64,000 bases of DNA, taken from Isoetes taiwanensis. Taxonomy: Eukaryota; Streptophyta; Lycopodiopsida; Isoetales; Isoetaceae. The translations under genes and the position numbers were made by a program. Position 1 is the first letter of the stretch, and each line of letters starts with the position of its first letter. The notes beneath the pieces were generated by a model, which did not search any database, was not told where the DNA came from, and saw only the letters and a program-made list of their open reading frames with translations. The stretch is from contig JAJEKV010000025.1 of the NCBI GenBank assembly GCA_021234155.1, positions 4,596,078 through 4,660,077 on the forward strand, written 5' to 3'. Shown piece by piece: positions 46,246 to 59,104 of this stretch.

Positions 46246-48746
46246 GGATCTTCATATGCCTTTGCATTATAGCTTTCTATAAGCAAAAGGGATAGAGGGA
46301 CAATAGATGAGATACTGCATTTTTACACATGGCATATGTAATGACAACATGAATACTTTATGGGGTGTCATATGGATGGGAGTAATGCAATGATTGTATA
46401 ATGGTAAGAACCTTAAAATATCATACCACTTACTTATAAACCACATCTCCAAAAACTACACCTTCCGAAAAACAACACCACCTCAAAAAACAAAAACCAC
46501 GGTTCTTTTAACAAAAAATATACCTCCTTAAAGATAACACCTTCTAAAAAACAAAAACCATAGCTCCTTACAAAAATAATAGTGGATGCTCCTTGTCCAC
46601 TTAAGAAACAACACTGTCAATTAGTAAGACCACACCTCCACAAATCTACATGTAGGTTTTTTTGCGATCTCTGAATAAAGGACATACCTAAGAAAACTAG
46701 AGTTTTCAACGGTGGACCAAAACTTGGGGTCAGTGTGCTTGGAATGTTTTTGAGGAATAATAGCATTACCTCTAGTGTTTGATAGAGAGATTTTGCTGGA
46801 AAGTCTACACCTTCCTGTCTTTTGTTAGATGAGGTCTTATAATCTTTAAATATAGTATCAAAAGCCGCAATTATTGTCAAGATTATAAGAAAAGCTGATT
46901 TATACAGAAACATAAGAAAGCATTATAAAATGCTTTAGGAAAAAGCAATCAAACATGATTTCTCAAACAATGTTGTATAGAACCATTGCTTTGTAAGCAT
47001 GGCAAAAAATTGCAAATGTTGTCCAGAAGTATCACCTCATCAATATCATATTCACATCCCATAGCATCGTATGTGCTGCCTTAATGCTTGTTGCACAGTA
47101 TTGATGTACTTTGTTGGGAATTGGTGTAGGGTTGCCAAGTTGTAAGAAGTTCCTTTCAAAAGGTATTGCTTTCCTTACAGCAGACGCATTATCCAAGTCT
47201 AGTAACCCAATCAAATTGGCCTGCAAAAAAATAAACTTTTAGATACATTCTATCACTTTGCAAGAAGAAAGGTCTAACCACTTACCGCCATAGCATAAAC
47301 GCACATGAAGATTTCCGCCTGAATGAATATCCATTATAGAGCTTCCTTCTCTGCATATGGGCATTCTTTCAAATTATTAACCGATTCATAACAACAATAA
47401 CTGGGTCACAATTCTCATGCATTTGTTAATCTGTTCTGAAGTAAACAAGTAGCATGGGTCTTTGTAACATACGAAGTGTTATATATTATTAACGCACCTT
47501 CTCCATCTTGATCCCTCAGGAGAAATTTCATTAACCTGCATCCAATTTTTAATGTGGAAATACTAAAACCCTATAAGGGAAGTGAAATTTCTCCTGCAAT
47601 AACCAATCCAGGCATATGTTTGCAAACCGAACTGCCATTTCTAGATTTGTTAGATGCCAAACTGGATTAAGCTAGATCTTTTGCAGCTGTTTCTGATATA
47701 CTGGCAATGAATATGGCCTAAGCATGTACGACAAACCTAGAGCAGAGTTAGACCTAGAGCTTTTAAATGGCTGGCTTCGCATTCCAAACAACCACAAACC
47801 ATCTCCTCAAACTTTCTCTTCCTTGCAGCCATCGTCCCTCAAGCCCATCTCCAAGTGTCTAGAATGCTAGAATATATAGCAATCGGATTCGCAGTGGGAT
47901 TCAATCCAATTGAGTGCATTTGGCATTAAGCTTCAAATATTCTTATCCGTAGCTTCAAATATTCCCAAGTCTTAGATTGACCCAACCCAAAGAAGATGCT
48001 GCCAATCATTAGCATCCCCAACTCAGAGGAGCTCAGTTGTACGATGCAAAATTGCATGGAGAGCCATAAATGCATTTGGGACACAAATTTTTTTCCGGAG
48101 CCATTGAATGCGCTTGGCCTTAAAAAAAATTTTAACACGCGTCAACACCATGGCTCTTCTCAAGCAAAGAAAAATAGCATCAAAGAAATTTGGAATCAAA
48201 CAAAAATTGTGTCTGCATTATATATGTGTTGAAATCCATAGCCAATGCTAGCTAATTTATAGCTTCATGTGACGATGTTGTTGAATATTCAATTGCGTCC
48301 ATAAAAGGCACCTTTACAAATCACTATGTTAATTAAAGCTCAACACATCCATTAGGGCAATCATCAATTTATTAACGTGTTTTGCTTTAACCATCAATGA
48401 CTAATGAGCTAGCTCATGCACTAACTCATGGTTTGACTTATATATTAATGCATAGGTGGAGTTAGATGCGTCAAGACGAATATGTGCTCTTGCAATGTAA
48501 GAGGAATTTTCCCTTTAATAACCTTGACTAACCCACACTTAAAAGAGCATACACATGAGATGGGAAAAAATTATAGCGGAGGCCAACACAATTCTCTCAA
48601 TCTCGACCGCTTTTACTAGTCATTTAACATAATAAGCATTAAGAAGTGGACCGGTCGAGCGAGCCGCATGTTTGGCCACTTTAGAGTTTGATCTGGCCCT
48701 TCAATAAAGCTACCTCGTTGCCGATGCATCCTTGTACTGCATAAGC
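46246..48746. other. Intergenic stretch upstream of cyclin C
   Basis: AT-rich, with a degenerate (AAAACAACACC)-like repeat near 46440-46620. No supported gene. The cyclin C promoter should lie in its last few hundred bases, but I see no clear TATA box at a sensible distance. Confidence 0.45.
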
Positions 48747-51446
48747 ATGGCCGCCAATTTCTGGGCCTCCTCTCATTTGTAAGTGAACTAGTTCTTGTTA
48801 GTTAACAAGTGTAAACATAAAATAGTGTCGTTCGCATTTTAAGCAGCTTATTTTTCTATTCAGTTTTAGTAAATCTTAATCTTAGGACCTCACTGTAGTT
48901 TTGGATTTAGAAACTTAATCTGGAGATTATCTTTGTGGTTTTGACATTTTTGTTATGTTCTTGGATGGTGTCTTGGAATTGATTTGCTCATTAATCTTTC
49001 TGTTTCTCCAGCAAAAAGCTTCTTGACCAAGAGGACATTGCTCACGTGCAACCCGTAGATCAAGAGCGTGGGCTAACAGTAGAAGATGCGAAAGTTATCA
49101 AAGTGTACTTATCTTCTTGTAAGTTATCCTTTTGACCCCATAGTTAGTAAGTGGACTTATAATACAGTTGTGTATTATAATTTGTTAAAAATAGATTAGT
49201 GATGGCCACTCTTGAACATGTACGATTTTGATTTGCTTTCCAAATCATGCCAGAAGAGCAAAATGCATTTTAGAAATAATACTAAAATCAGCACATTGCA
49301 CAATGCAGTGCCTTAGATAATATCTAAGCCTGCTGCAAGAGAGCATGACCAAATGAACTGCAAGTCTGAATAGTGTCAGGTTCATAGCTTTGTTGTGGTA
49401 TGCGGATCATCTTATTGAGCATAAAGACCACTTCTCTTAAGCAGAGACCATGTCAGAGACACATAAGCATTCATCCAGTAAGTATTGTTTGGTGTCTGAG
49501 GACTTTTGAGTTAATTGATTAAAGGGAATTGGGGTCTTGTCTTATTTGGTGGATTTCAGTTTATGTAACCTTTATTAGTTAGGGCTGAAATAACTTTTAT
49601 CGTTTCTGGATAGGATTTATGGTGAATGCTATTCATTGATGTTATCTTCCCAATGTTTGACAATAACCTTTTATAGGAGAAGATTTTCATGAATTTTACT
49701 GTTTAATTGCAGATATTAGAAAATTAGCAATCCATGCAAAAGTGCGGCAACGGTAAGACTAGTTTATTCACCATATTTGACAGCTCATGGTATAAAGTAT
49801 TTATGGTTTTCTAAGTTGTGCTTTCAACTGTATGTCTCAACTAATTTAATGGAGTATAGCAGCAGTTTATAATGCTATGCTTTATTTTAGAATTGCGGAA
49901 GTAAAGTAGTTTCCAATACCATTCTTCTCTAAGTTGATATATGCATGCCCCTTAGTAGTTCCCATGCTGTGCACATGGATTTCAAGAAATAAAAATTTTC
50001 TACCTCGAACTTGTTGTTTGTTGCCCTCCCACAATTGAGTATCTCCTTGTTGTCCTAGTCAAATATCAAGCATCATGGCTCATTCATTTATGCCTGGAAG
50101 GCAAGTTTTACACTATTTTTGACACGTGTTATGTTTATACTCTCTCAGGGTGGTTGCAACAGCAATTGCATATTTTAGACGTGTATATACAAGGCAAGAA
50201 AGAAGTTTTTCTCATTTCTTCAAGATACAATGTTCCAATGGACTTTATGGCATTAAACACAACAGTGTTGATGGAATAACTTCATTGCAGAAAAAGCTTT
50301 TCCGAATTTGACCCGAGGCTGGTCGCTCCAACATGCTTGTATCTGGCATCCAAAGCTGAAGAAAGTACTGTGCAAGCAAAATTGCTGGTTTTTACATGAA
50401 GAAATTATGTAAGTAGGTTATATGTATGTATAGTACTTCATTCCCGCCAAAGATAACTAAGGTAATTGATCTTTGTTGGTTTTGATGAAGGAACAGCGTC
50501 GGATGAAAAAACATCATTTCGCTATGATATTAAGGATGTTCTCGAAATGGAGATGAGATTACTAGAAGCTCTAGATTATTATCTCGTGATCTTTCATCCA
50601 TATCGTCCCCTGATCAAGTATAGCTTCCCTTCCTGTGGATTAACATTGAAGTATTAGCTCGTTCTTGTTAGAGAGCCATTATTAATTAAGATTGATGCCT
50701 TAGATATTCTCTTATCAATTCCGTCATGTACCTGCTGGGGCTATTTGATTACAAGTGGTCGATGATCCCTGCATATTGTGGCTTATGTCTTGTTATGCAT
50801 TTTTTTTCAGACTATTGCAAGATGGAGGCCCCTGCATATTGTGGCTTATGTCTTGTTATGCATTTTTTCAGACTACTGCAAGATGGAGGCCTATCTGACT
50901 TAACGGAAATGACATGGTAAAGTTTTTGTGTTCGAGTTGTGCTTGTCATATATAAGAAAGATTACAAATATCTAGTATACTGTAATTATTGAGAATTGTT
51001 AGTATGGTTATTGTGGCTTCTGTTAATGTGATTTGGCTTTAGAACAAGAGAAAAAAACTGATTTCTAAAACATAAGAATGGGATACTTTATCACTAGAAA
51101 ATAGGATGTAATTGCAGATGTTTTGACAGGTCTCTTGTGAATGATTCTTATGGAACGGACCTGATATTGATGTACCCACCATACATGATAGCACTATCTT
51201 GCATCTATGTTGCGTGTGTACTTAAGGAGAAGGATATGCGTGGGTGGTTTGAGGAACTCCGAGTTGATGTGAACATGGTAGGCGGCATCATGCTATAATT
51301 AAGCTATTCAAAAGGCGAATTTAAGACCATCTTTCATTTTCCAGATAAAAGTTATATCGATGGAGATACTGGACTTCTACGACAATTATAGACAAATTTC
51401 AGATGAGCGTGTTGCAGCCGCACTAAGTAAACTCTCTCAAAGATAA
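48747..51446 (+). CDS. CYCC1: Cyclin C, nine exons, one frameshifting base in exon 5
   Basis: Exons: 48747-48778, 49012-49118, 49713-49752, 50149-50193, 50291-50408, 50497-50617, 50872-50916, 51130-51277 and 51345-51446. The protein starts MAANFWASSHFKKLLDQED. It then shows YIRKLAIHAKVRQR, RVVATAIAYFRRVYTR, FDPRLVAPTCLYLASKAEES, IKDVLEMEMRLLEALDYYL, LLQDGGLSDLTEMTW, YPPYMIALSCIYVACV, WFEELRVDVN and the end AALSKLSQR. Cyclin C pairs with CDK8 in the Mediator kinase module in the nucleus and tunes RNA polymerase II transcription. The two cyclin folds and the length (252 residues if one base is supplied) are normal for plants. Intron 4 uses a GC donor (AAG then GCAAGA); the rest are GT-AG. In exon 5 a T-run at 50389-50393 has five Ts where the family frame needs six. 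As written the protein would stop after LLVFT. Every other exon is intact, so an assembly error or a very recent mutation is likely. Confidence 0.92.
50767..50893 (+). repeat. 63-bp tandem duplication covering the exon 7 splice acceptor
   Basis: Two adjacent copies of CCCTGCATATTGTGGCTTAT followed by a T-run, CAG and ACTAYTGCAAGATGGAGGCC. Acceptors lie at 50810 and 50871. Only the second gives the cyclin C frame. Confidence 0.92.
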
Positions 51447-52529
51447 GCATTGGTTCATGCATCAAACATTATGATCTATAGTTTTGCATCAAACATTATG
51501 ATCTATAGTTTTAAGTTATATCTCAGAAATTTGGCTATACTTGATCATGGCGGCAGTTAACCATGAACAAATGCATGGTTAGTAGCTCAAAGCATAAAAG
51601 ATACTCATTCCAAGCCAAGGTATTTGTTTATAGAAATATAATAAAGTCCAGAAGCTGAGTTCAGAATCTGTTTCACGCCAAAAAATTTGCTTGCCCATCT
51701 CTACATAAAGTGCTGATCTTAACAGTCTCTCAATCAGGCAAATGGGCATGTCTGGAAATGCTTACATTGCATTGGATGCGACACGCTCCACTGAAGCAAT
51801 TATGGCAAATATGAAAATGTACTGCATGACGATTTACAGGATAATGGAATGGAAGTTTATTCGTTGGAGAAGTTAAGTGTTTTGACGTAAAGGATAAAAA
51901 TTGGAAGTATGAAATTTGGCATAATTAGGAGCACCTAACGATTGCGTTGTAAATGCTTGTAATGATGGAATGCTTTGTCGTTGTTTTATGAAATGAACAT
52001 AGAAGAGCTTCAGGTCAATTCAAAACCATTGTAGTTGGTGGTGACAAGAAACAAAAGGATTTCCTGAATTACACCGATTTGATTGTAAGCTTCTTAAAAA
52101 CATACAATATCCAATATCACTGAAGTTGAAAATGTTGGTTCATTATTAGCTCCTTCAAAGGTACCGAGACAAAAATATTTCTTAGCTTACTGCATTTGAC
52201 GATGTAAATAGGCCAATATAAGCATGAGCACTATAAGGATTTTAGACAACGACGATAGTAAAGCCCTTGAAATTCTACCCACATTCTGCTTGACAAATTA
52301 TTATAAAGTTTTTGAACGCGAGAACATGTTAAAACAGGAGAAATTGACAAGTCTCATTGACGATATCACATGTTTAATATTCAATTCATTTGGAAAATGT
52401 TACAAACGAAAATGGGAATATATAATGGAGAGAACATGCTCCAGATATAGAGGAGCATCCGCCAAATGAAGGGGTGCAAGGTGCACCGCCAAATATAGAG
52501 GCGGGGCTTATTTGTTGAAAGAAAAGAGA
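51447..52529. other. Intergenic stretch, nothing supported
   Basis: This contains short fragments such as FKTIVVGGDKKQKDF near 52015 (plus strand) that look coding but have no supporting context. Cyclin C 3' untranslated DNA should occupy the first few hundred bases. Confidence 0.4.
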
Positions 52530-52786
52530 TCATTCGGCCTTGTGCTGTCTTCTTCTACGACGTCTTTTGCCAGCCTGCATGCATGCAACGTAAAAACATT
52601 CGTCAGGCAGTTATTGTGGATGGATACATTTGAGCAATGCAACTAATTCTACGTTGAGTTGAGAGATGGAAATTGAGCAGGCCATGACGGAATGAAATTG
52701 GGTAAAGAAGGAGAAACCTTGCGGCCTCGGCGTCGCCGTCGCCGCTGGACGATGGGCTGCGGAGCGCTCCTTGAAGGCTTCACCAT
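52530..52786 (-). CDS. Possible two-exon arginine-rich microprotein (37 residues)
   Basis: Exon 1 (52786-52718) starts at an ATG and encodes MVKPSRSAPQPIVQ followed by a six-arginine run and GRK. A donor (AAG then GTTTCT) follows. After a 143-bp intron, an acceptor ATGCAG opens exon 2 (52574-52530), which continues in phase 0 as AGK, six arginines, QHKAE and a TGA stop. Two arginine runs either side of a clean intron in phase is unlikely to be a simple repeat effect, because the codons differ (CGG/CGA/CGC versus CGT/AGA). Such a peptide would bind nucleic acid or act as a nuclear or organelle basic peptide; this is inference. I recognise no family, and chance cannot be excluded at this length. 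Confidence 0.38.
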
Positions 52787-52859
52787 CTCTTCTGCTTCTG
52801 CTGCAATGCCTCAATCGACGTAATTCCAGGGATTTTGTAGACTTGCCAAACAACGCGAC

Positions 52860-53907
52860 CCTATGAGTGGATCAATGACCTGGCAGTATGACGTGTCATG
52901 CCACGTAATTTGCTCTTAACTTTTTCGTGCACCTACCTCCAAATCACAACTGGATCAATGACCTGGCATTATGATGTGTCATCCTGTTTCCAACTGATTT
53001 GGAAGTGTGAAAGTTAGGAATAATAATTTATTACATGAAATAATCTTATCCTATTCCTCTCCTGGCCCACATTTGGGTAGATGTTCGAAATCATGTGATC
53101 CTGCCTTTCCTGCCTATGAGTGTACCAGGATATAAAACGTTGTATATTTATAATGCCTCTGCTGCCATGATGGCATGAATTCCTATATTGCAATTGGGTA
53201 TCTTCAGAAAGTGTTAACTGTCAAGACCTCATGTGCAATTATCATATCTTTTTCCAACACACCATGATCCCCTTCATCAGCTGCAGAGAGATGTCTAGAG
53301 GTTGTCTGAGTTATGGGTTTAATGTGGAGTCGCCACTCAGTAGACCTTTCTATTAGCAAGTCTTGATAACGGAAACTTGATAGAGAATGTTAAGAACAGA
53401 ATGGCTCAATTGTAAGTAATATAATGGCCAAGGACATCTTATCTGTATGATGGCATATTCTGCAAACATAAGCCTCAGGAGAAGAAAGCCTTTGCCTTCG
53501 CTGCATCTAGAAGAGATTTACTTTCTTATGTCTTTCCAATTAAAATCTTATTTGACTGTCTGTTGAAAAGAACCACATCCAGGCCTTCACATAGAAGACG
53601 ATCAGTACAAGCATATGCAAGCTTTTTCTGCAATGTAGCAATGCTTGTTGCTTTCAAAGCAACTTAGCAGGTCCTGCATTTGACATTGGAGTTGTTTCAT
53701 GTAAGTTCGACAAAATGCTTCTTCAGCAATAATATGGAAATGACATCCTCCAGCCTTAATTCACAAGCTACTCCTTTATTCCAGACGTCATACTCCTCCA
53801 TTTAAAATCAAGCAGCTGGCACCCTCATATTCTCCTGAGACAACTTTCATCAAAGAATTATTGCACAATATAAGAGCAAAGTGGCGCAGCCTCAGGTGAC
53901 ATACACA
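52860..53907. other. Intergenic stretch, nothing supported
   Basis: A near-duplicate phrase (GGATCAATGACCTGGCA) occurs at 52869 and 52952. Otherwise unremarkable AT-rich DNA between divergent features. Confidence 0.45.
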
Positions 53908-55713
53908 CTATGATTCTCTACAAAAGCACTCTTCTTCTAGAGAATCCAATAAACAAGATATAGAAAGCAGACAATCTGTTTCAAATCCTCCTATAAGTTC
54001 TCTCGGCCTTGCCTTCCAGCCCCACTTTCCTGCAGTAGCATAGATGTTTGATAGTAAGACAGGTGCTGCAACATTCCAAGGCTCCAGGGTGAAAGCATGT
54101 GCTATTGCATTCTTGCCAAGCTCCAAATGACCAAAAGTTCTGCAGGCACCCAAGAAAGCCATCCACATATTGACATTAGATCTTATTGGGAGTGCCTTTA
54201 TAAGATCCTCAGCTTCATTAATGTGTCCAGCCCGGCCAAGAAGATCTATTAGGCAGACATAATGCTCAGCAACCACAGTAATACCATGGTTTTCGCAGAT
54301 AGAGTGAAAGTAATGATGCCCTTCATCTAATAGGCTAACATGGCTACAAGCAGAGAGTAGACTAATAAATGTCAGCTCATCTGGCTTGAATCCTGCAAGT
54401 AGCATATCCATAAAGAATTTGATAGCATCCTTAGCGTTCCCATGCTGAGCGCATCCTGCAATGACCGTATTCCACAAGGTTACATCTTGTTTTGCCATCT
54501 GGGAAAAGAGTTTGCAGGCATATCCTATGCAACCACATTTAGCATACATGTCAATCAAGGCACTTCCAACGAAAACATTCAAATCACCTCCAAATTTTGC
54601 CACCCATGCATGTACCTCCTTTCCTTTCTCAAGAGCAGCCACATTAGCACAGGCGCTTATTATGCTACTAAAGGTAACCTTGTCCGGTTTCACATGGCTT
54701 CGTTGCATTTTCCAAAATAGCTTAACTGCTCCGTCCCCATCCCCAGCTTGGGCATATGCTCTTATTAAAGCTGTCCATAAGACAACATCTCGTGTAGAGG
54801 GCCCTTCAAATATCTGATGAGCGTCTTCCACACTGCCACATTTTCCATACATATCAACAAGGGCACTAGCTACAAACTGGTTCATTTTGTTTCCATTCTT
54901 ATAATGTGAGCATGAATCCATCTACCTAGACCGAGGCCTGAAGAAGCTGTCAGAATCATTACATAGGTAAATTCATTGGGCTTGGTACCTCCTGCCTGCA
55001 TCAAGAAAAACAGTTCAAGGGCCTGTTTGTAATCTTGATGCTGTACATAACCTGCGATCATTGCAGTCCATGACACAACATTTGGATGAACCACATATTC
55101 AAATACATAAGTGGCCATCTTAATGCTTCCACATTTAGCATACATGTCTACAAGTGCATTGCTCACAGGAACATCTATGTCAATACCAGTTGTTAAAATG
55201 TAGGCATGAACCCATTTGCCTTGTTGCAGAGATGCAGCATCAGTACAAGCACTCAGTATGCAAGTAGAGGTCACTGTATTTGGCATTACACCATCCAGTT
55301 GCATAAACTGCAAAAGTTAATTGCCCGTTTACATCGCCGTACTCCACATATCCTGAAATCAGAGTAGTCCAGGAAACTACATTTCTTTGAGGAATAAAAT
55401 TGAACAGGTTATGGGCATCGAGAGGATTTCCACACTTAACATACATGTTCATAAGCACAGTAGCCAAATATACATTCGGTTCGGCCACATGCTTGAGAAT
55501 ATGAGCATGGACTGTCTTTCCAAGTGGAAGGGTATTGATATCTATACACTCCTGCAAAGCTGATATGTAATATGTAATGGTATGGTGCTTATGCATACAG
55601 AAGTTTACTTCCTTCTTTTGCACTACTTTGCTAGGTTTTCGTGAATTCTCTAATGTCAATTGCCTGCTTCCAGTACTGCCCAATACATGAGATGCAGAAA
55701 CAAGCTGAATCAT
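53908..55713 (-). pseudogene. PPR protein gene (PLS class) with two frameshifts
   Basis: Three minus-strand frames join into one PPR array. The first, from the ATG at 55713, holds LGKTVHAHILKHVAEPNVYL and NVVSWTTLISGYVEYGD. The second, from about 55313, holds MPNTVTSTCILSACTDAASL and NVVSWTAMIAGYVQHQD. The third (54921-53908) holds VASALVDMYGKCGSVEDA, DVTLWNTVIAGCAQHGNAKD, FISLLSACSHVSLLDEGHHY and VNMWMAFLGACRTFGHLELG. Frame changes occur near 55315 and 54910. The end of the E region is degraded after NIYATAGKW and no DYW domain follows. Intact members bind organelle transcripts one base per repeat, and E/DYW types direct C-to-U editing. Few substitutions are obvious apart from the frameshifts and the end, so the loss looks recent, or the frameshifts may be sequence errors. 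Confidence 0.88.
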
Positions 55714-57140
55714 AACCGGTGCAACGAAAGTTATGTAGACCCGGCGATAGACATTACCCCATCAGTCAGATTTGATTACTACAATTGATAGTGCTCTTAC
55801 CTTCAATCAATTTGCTTGTTTGCAATTTTTGCACTTACGAGCTTGTGTCCGCGTAGCATGCCATCGCAGTACCCAGTACATCATACTTCTCTATCTATAC
55901 CAGAGTATCCTATAATCCTCCACATCAATCTATATCTTCTCCGTTTATGAAAAGAATATTCCCCTAGATATCCCTATCCCACAACCGACACCCTCCATTC
56001 TAATTTCTAAAGTTTAATGAGGTCAAACCCCATTATCCACATCACAGCGTCATTGACATAAGTCAATGCACTCTTCCTACCTGTAACAGTCTTTGCTATC
56101 ACAAACAAAGACGATTACCGGATGTAACTGTGACTCAATGCATCATCCTACAGAGAAGCACAGGGAATTTCCATGAAAGCAGTTATGCATTGCTTCTTTC
56201 AAAATAATGTTTGAGGGGCTACTCCCATGCAACATGCTCAAACATTCAAATGGCTATGCACCTGGTTTTCCGGTCTAATTTCCAATGCTCCAAGTTGGAA
56301 CACCAGGCTCTGCTGGAATAGAGCAAGAAACAACCATACAGTCATATTGTAGTAAAATGTTGAAATTGCTAGTGATTACCCTTGATAATACACATCCGTC
56401 AAAGTTTTGCCTTTGAGCAAACTTTTATAATTTTTTGTTGCTTGAGGGAATTGATTCATAGCCCATAATCAAATGGGAGATTCCATTCTTAGTCAGGAGT
56501 CAATAATTCTAGCTAATCACCAACTCAAAGCAATCCACCTACTATGGGATTGGTCAGAACCCCCAGCTCTCTTAGGGTTATCAATTCCAGATCAAAAGTG
56601 ATGATTTCCTAAGTGTTGTTTTTGGTGTTCGAGCAAGAATGATGATTGTAGATGATCCAAGGGGAGTATTTGACTGATTTCTTTGGGATCAGGTTAAAAA
56701 GTTGGTACTAGAGATGCATAAATTTTTAAAATTTTTGCAGTTGGTTTTGTAGGGCAAAAATTGGAGCAAAATGAAGTAAAAGGAAAAAAATCTATACAGT
56801 CAATGGCAGAATATACTGAGCAGATTTTTGAACTTTCACATAGAGAGTGCTTTTATATTTTTTAAGGTGAATTAGCTCGGAAGCATGCTAAGAAATTAGG
56901 CATCAAATAAAATTTGGGTTTGGAGTTCTACTTTGAATTGAAGTAAAAATTTGGCCAAATAGACTAAAATCTCAAAAATTCCAAGACATCTTTCCTTTAA
57001 GACGTCCTAAAGTTTTTTTGTTGTTGATCAGGGGTTCTTCAAACTAGGAAGAGTGAACCCACAATGGCTCTACAAATATGTAGCGCACTATTAACAAGCA
57101 GAAGCTCAACGATATTATAAAAAGGGTGTGCTCTACACAA
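55714..57140. other. Intergenic stretch, nothing supported
   Basis: No frame above about 60 codons carries a motif. The sequence just before 57140 contains GAGGAGGAGGAGGAGC-type purine repeats on the plus strand. Confidence 0.45.
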
Positions 57141-59104
57141 AGTGAAATCTTCGATTCTGACTGATTGCCTCACGAGGAGGAGGAGGAGCGAGCAAAAAGG
57201 GGTGTATTTGGGAATGATAGTCAAAATGAGTCGGCCCCAAGTGCATCAAGTTAAGGGCAGCCCGAGGCAAGAGAGGGCAGGCCTCATGACACCATTCTTT
57301 GCCAAAGAGCCAAAGAACTGTAGCTCTTGTGGAAGAGGAAAGCTCGAAGAAGAGGAAGGGCAAGGGAAAGGCACTCGGAGTGGCCATAAAAGAGAAGAAG
57401 GTGGATAAAACCTCAGAAAGAATGGAAGAGATAAATAAGCAAAAGTACGTCCAAGGCGTGATTTACTTGCCTGTGACGTCAATGACGTTACCACCAAAGA
57501 ATGAAGCTGGAGAGAGGCCCCTTCAGGTCCGAAAAATATATGCAGATCATTTGAGGAATTTGAAGGACAGGATCAGGAGCAAACCAAATGCACACGTAGC
57601 TCCGATTGTTGTCCTTGTGGATAGAACCCAGTGCACTGACCCCAAAGATTATGACCGGGAAAATGCTGACACTTATATGCACTACATCTTGGGGGGAAAC
57701 TACAGCTTCAAAGCTAGAAGGCAACTGTACAAGGAAAAAAATAACCCGAGATATCTTTCGGTACTTTGTGCAGTTTACTGTGGCCTGACAGACGAGGAAG
57801 CAAAAATCGTCGCTAATACTCACGATGCAGACAACGAGTACAAACTGAAAATGAGCTTTGTCGACAAGATAAAGTTCATGCACAGGGAGTACGTCATTTT
57901 CAAAGAAAAGTATGGCGAAGACACGAAGAAACCGCCAACTCATTAGAGCTCAAGGGGCGTGTGCAATCAGTCTTTGCCTTAAATACGACGAGGCGAACAA
58001 ACGGCAGTCACTAATAAGCCACGACAACTGGTTCCAGCTTGCCTTTAGAGTTGGCCGAGTATCCAGAATAAGTTTTTTGTGTTAGTCGCCGTCTCCCACA
58101 CTAACAGCCTTCCAATTTCTTTATGCGGTCACGGGGAGCTACGGGGCGAAATTTTTAATATGTTTGAGCAGGGGAGAACTAAAGAGCAAAGGAAAGGTCT
58201 CGGACAAAAAGAAGGGTTTCGATGTCCCCAAAAAAGAAATGACCATTACGGTGTGGAGGGGATCATGGGGGCTTCACGGATATGGAGTTCTTTGGAAAGG
58301 CTCCCCTGAGAAAGTTGTGGATAAGGACTTTTCTGTTTGGAAGACATGCCCAAAGAGCTGCACAAGTAAGAAGTCGTATTTAATTAAAGTGGGACTCATT
58401 CCATTCCCACTTTTTTTCGGAACCCTGTTATTTTACACAAAAAGGAGCACCAGACCAAAAGCGTCCATAATTGAATTTTTTTTGTACGTTAGTGTGCATC
58501 AAGCTTTCTTCCAGTTTTCTTGGATAGCGAGTCGAGAACAAGAACAATGCAACTCAAACATAGGAATTTCATTACATATTGAAACCGAAGTTCTAGTTGA
58601 AAAAGATTCTTAGTTGAACATTTTGGCTCTATTTTCTTAGGTGGGTAGACAAGAGATCACAAATTCCAACAAAAATTAAGCAAATTGTTTACTTAATCAC
58701 CAAAAAATACTAGTTTTGAGATACCTTATATTTATAAATGGGCTCATTACAATATATATTACAGTGGGTGAAGAGACCATAGTGGTCGTATGGGCACAAT
58801 GATTACACCCTCTTCACACATGAACCACCTAGTGCAAAGGGCGCGTGGAGCTCTCTCCAAGTCACGGAGCAACTTACAGACGATAGAAATTTGTATGAGG
58901 AGTTCCTTCATGGGTCACGTGCTTGTATGTCCAACTGATGTCACCACCCTCTTCTCGGCACCTTTCTTCAATGAACTGGTCTTTTCATTGCTCCCAAGCA
59001 TGTACTATCTGGTCGAGATAAGGACTGCAAAAGACAAAATCAAGTTAGTCAAGTGATGCTACAGGCAAAAAAAATAAAATAAAACACAGTTCTTAGGGCC
59101 ATTT

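Noticed and set aside
54442-54817. Plus-strand frames of 92 and 118 codons
   Set aside because: Shadows of the PPR gene on the other strand.
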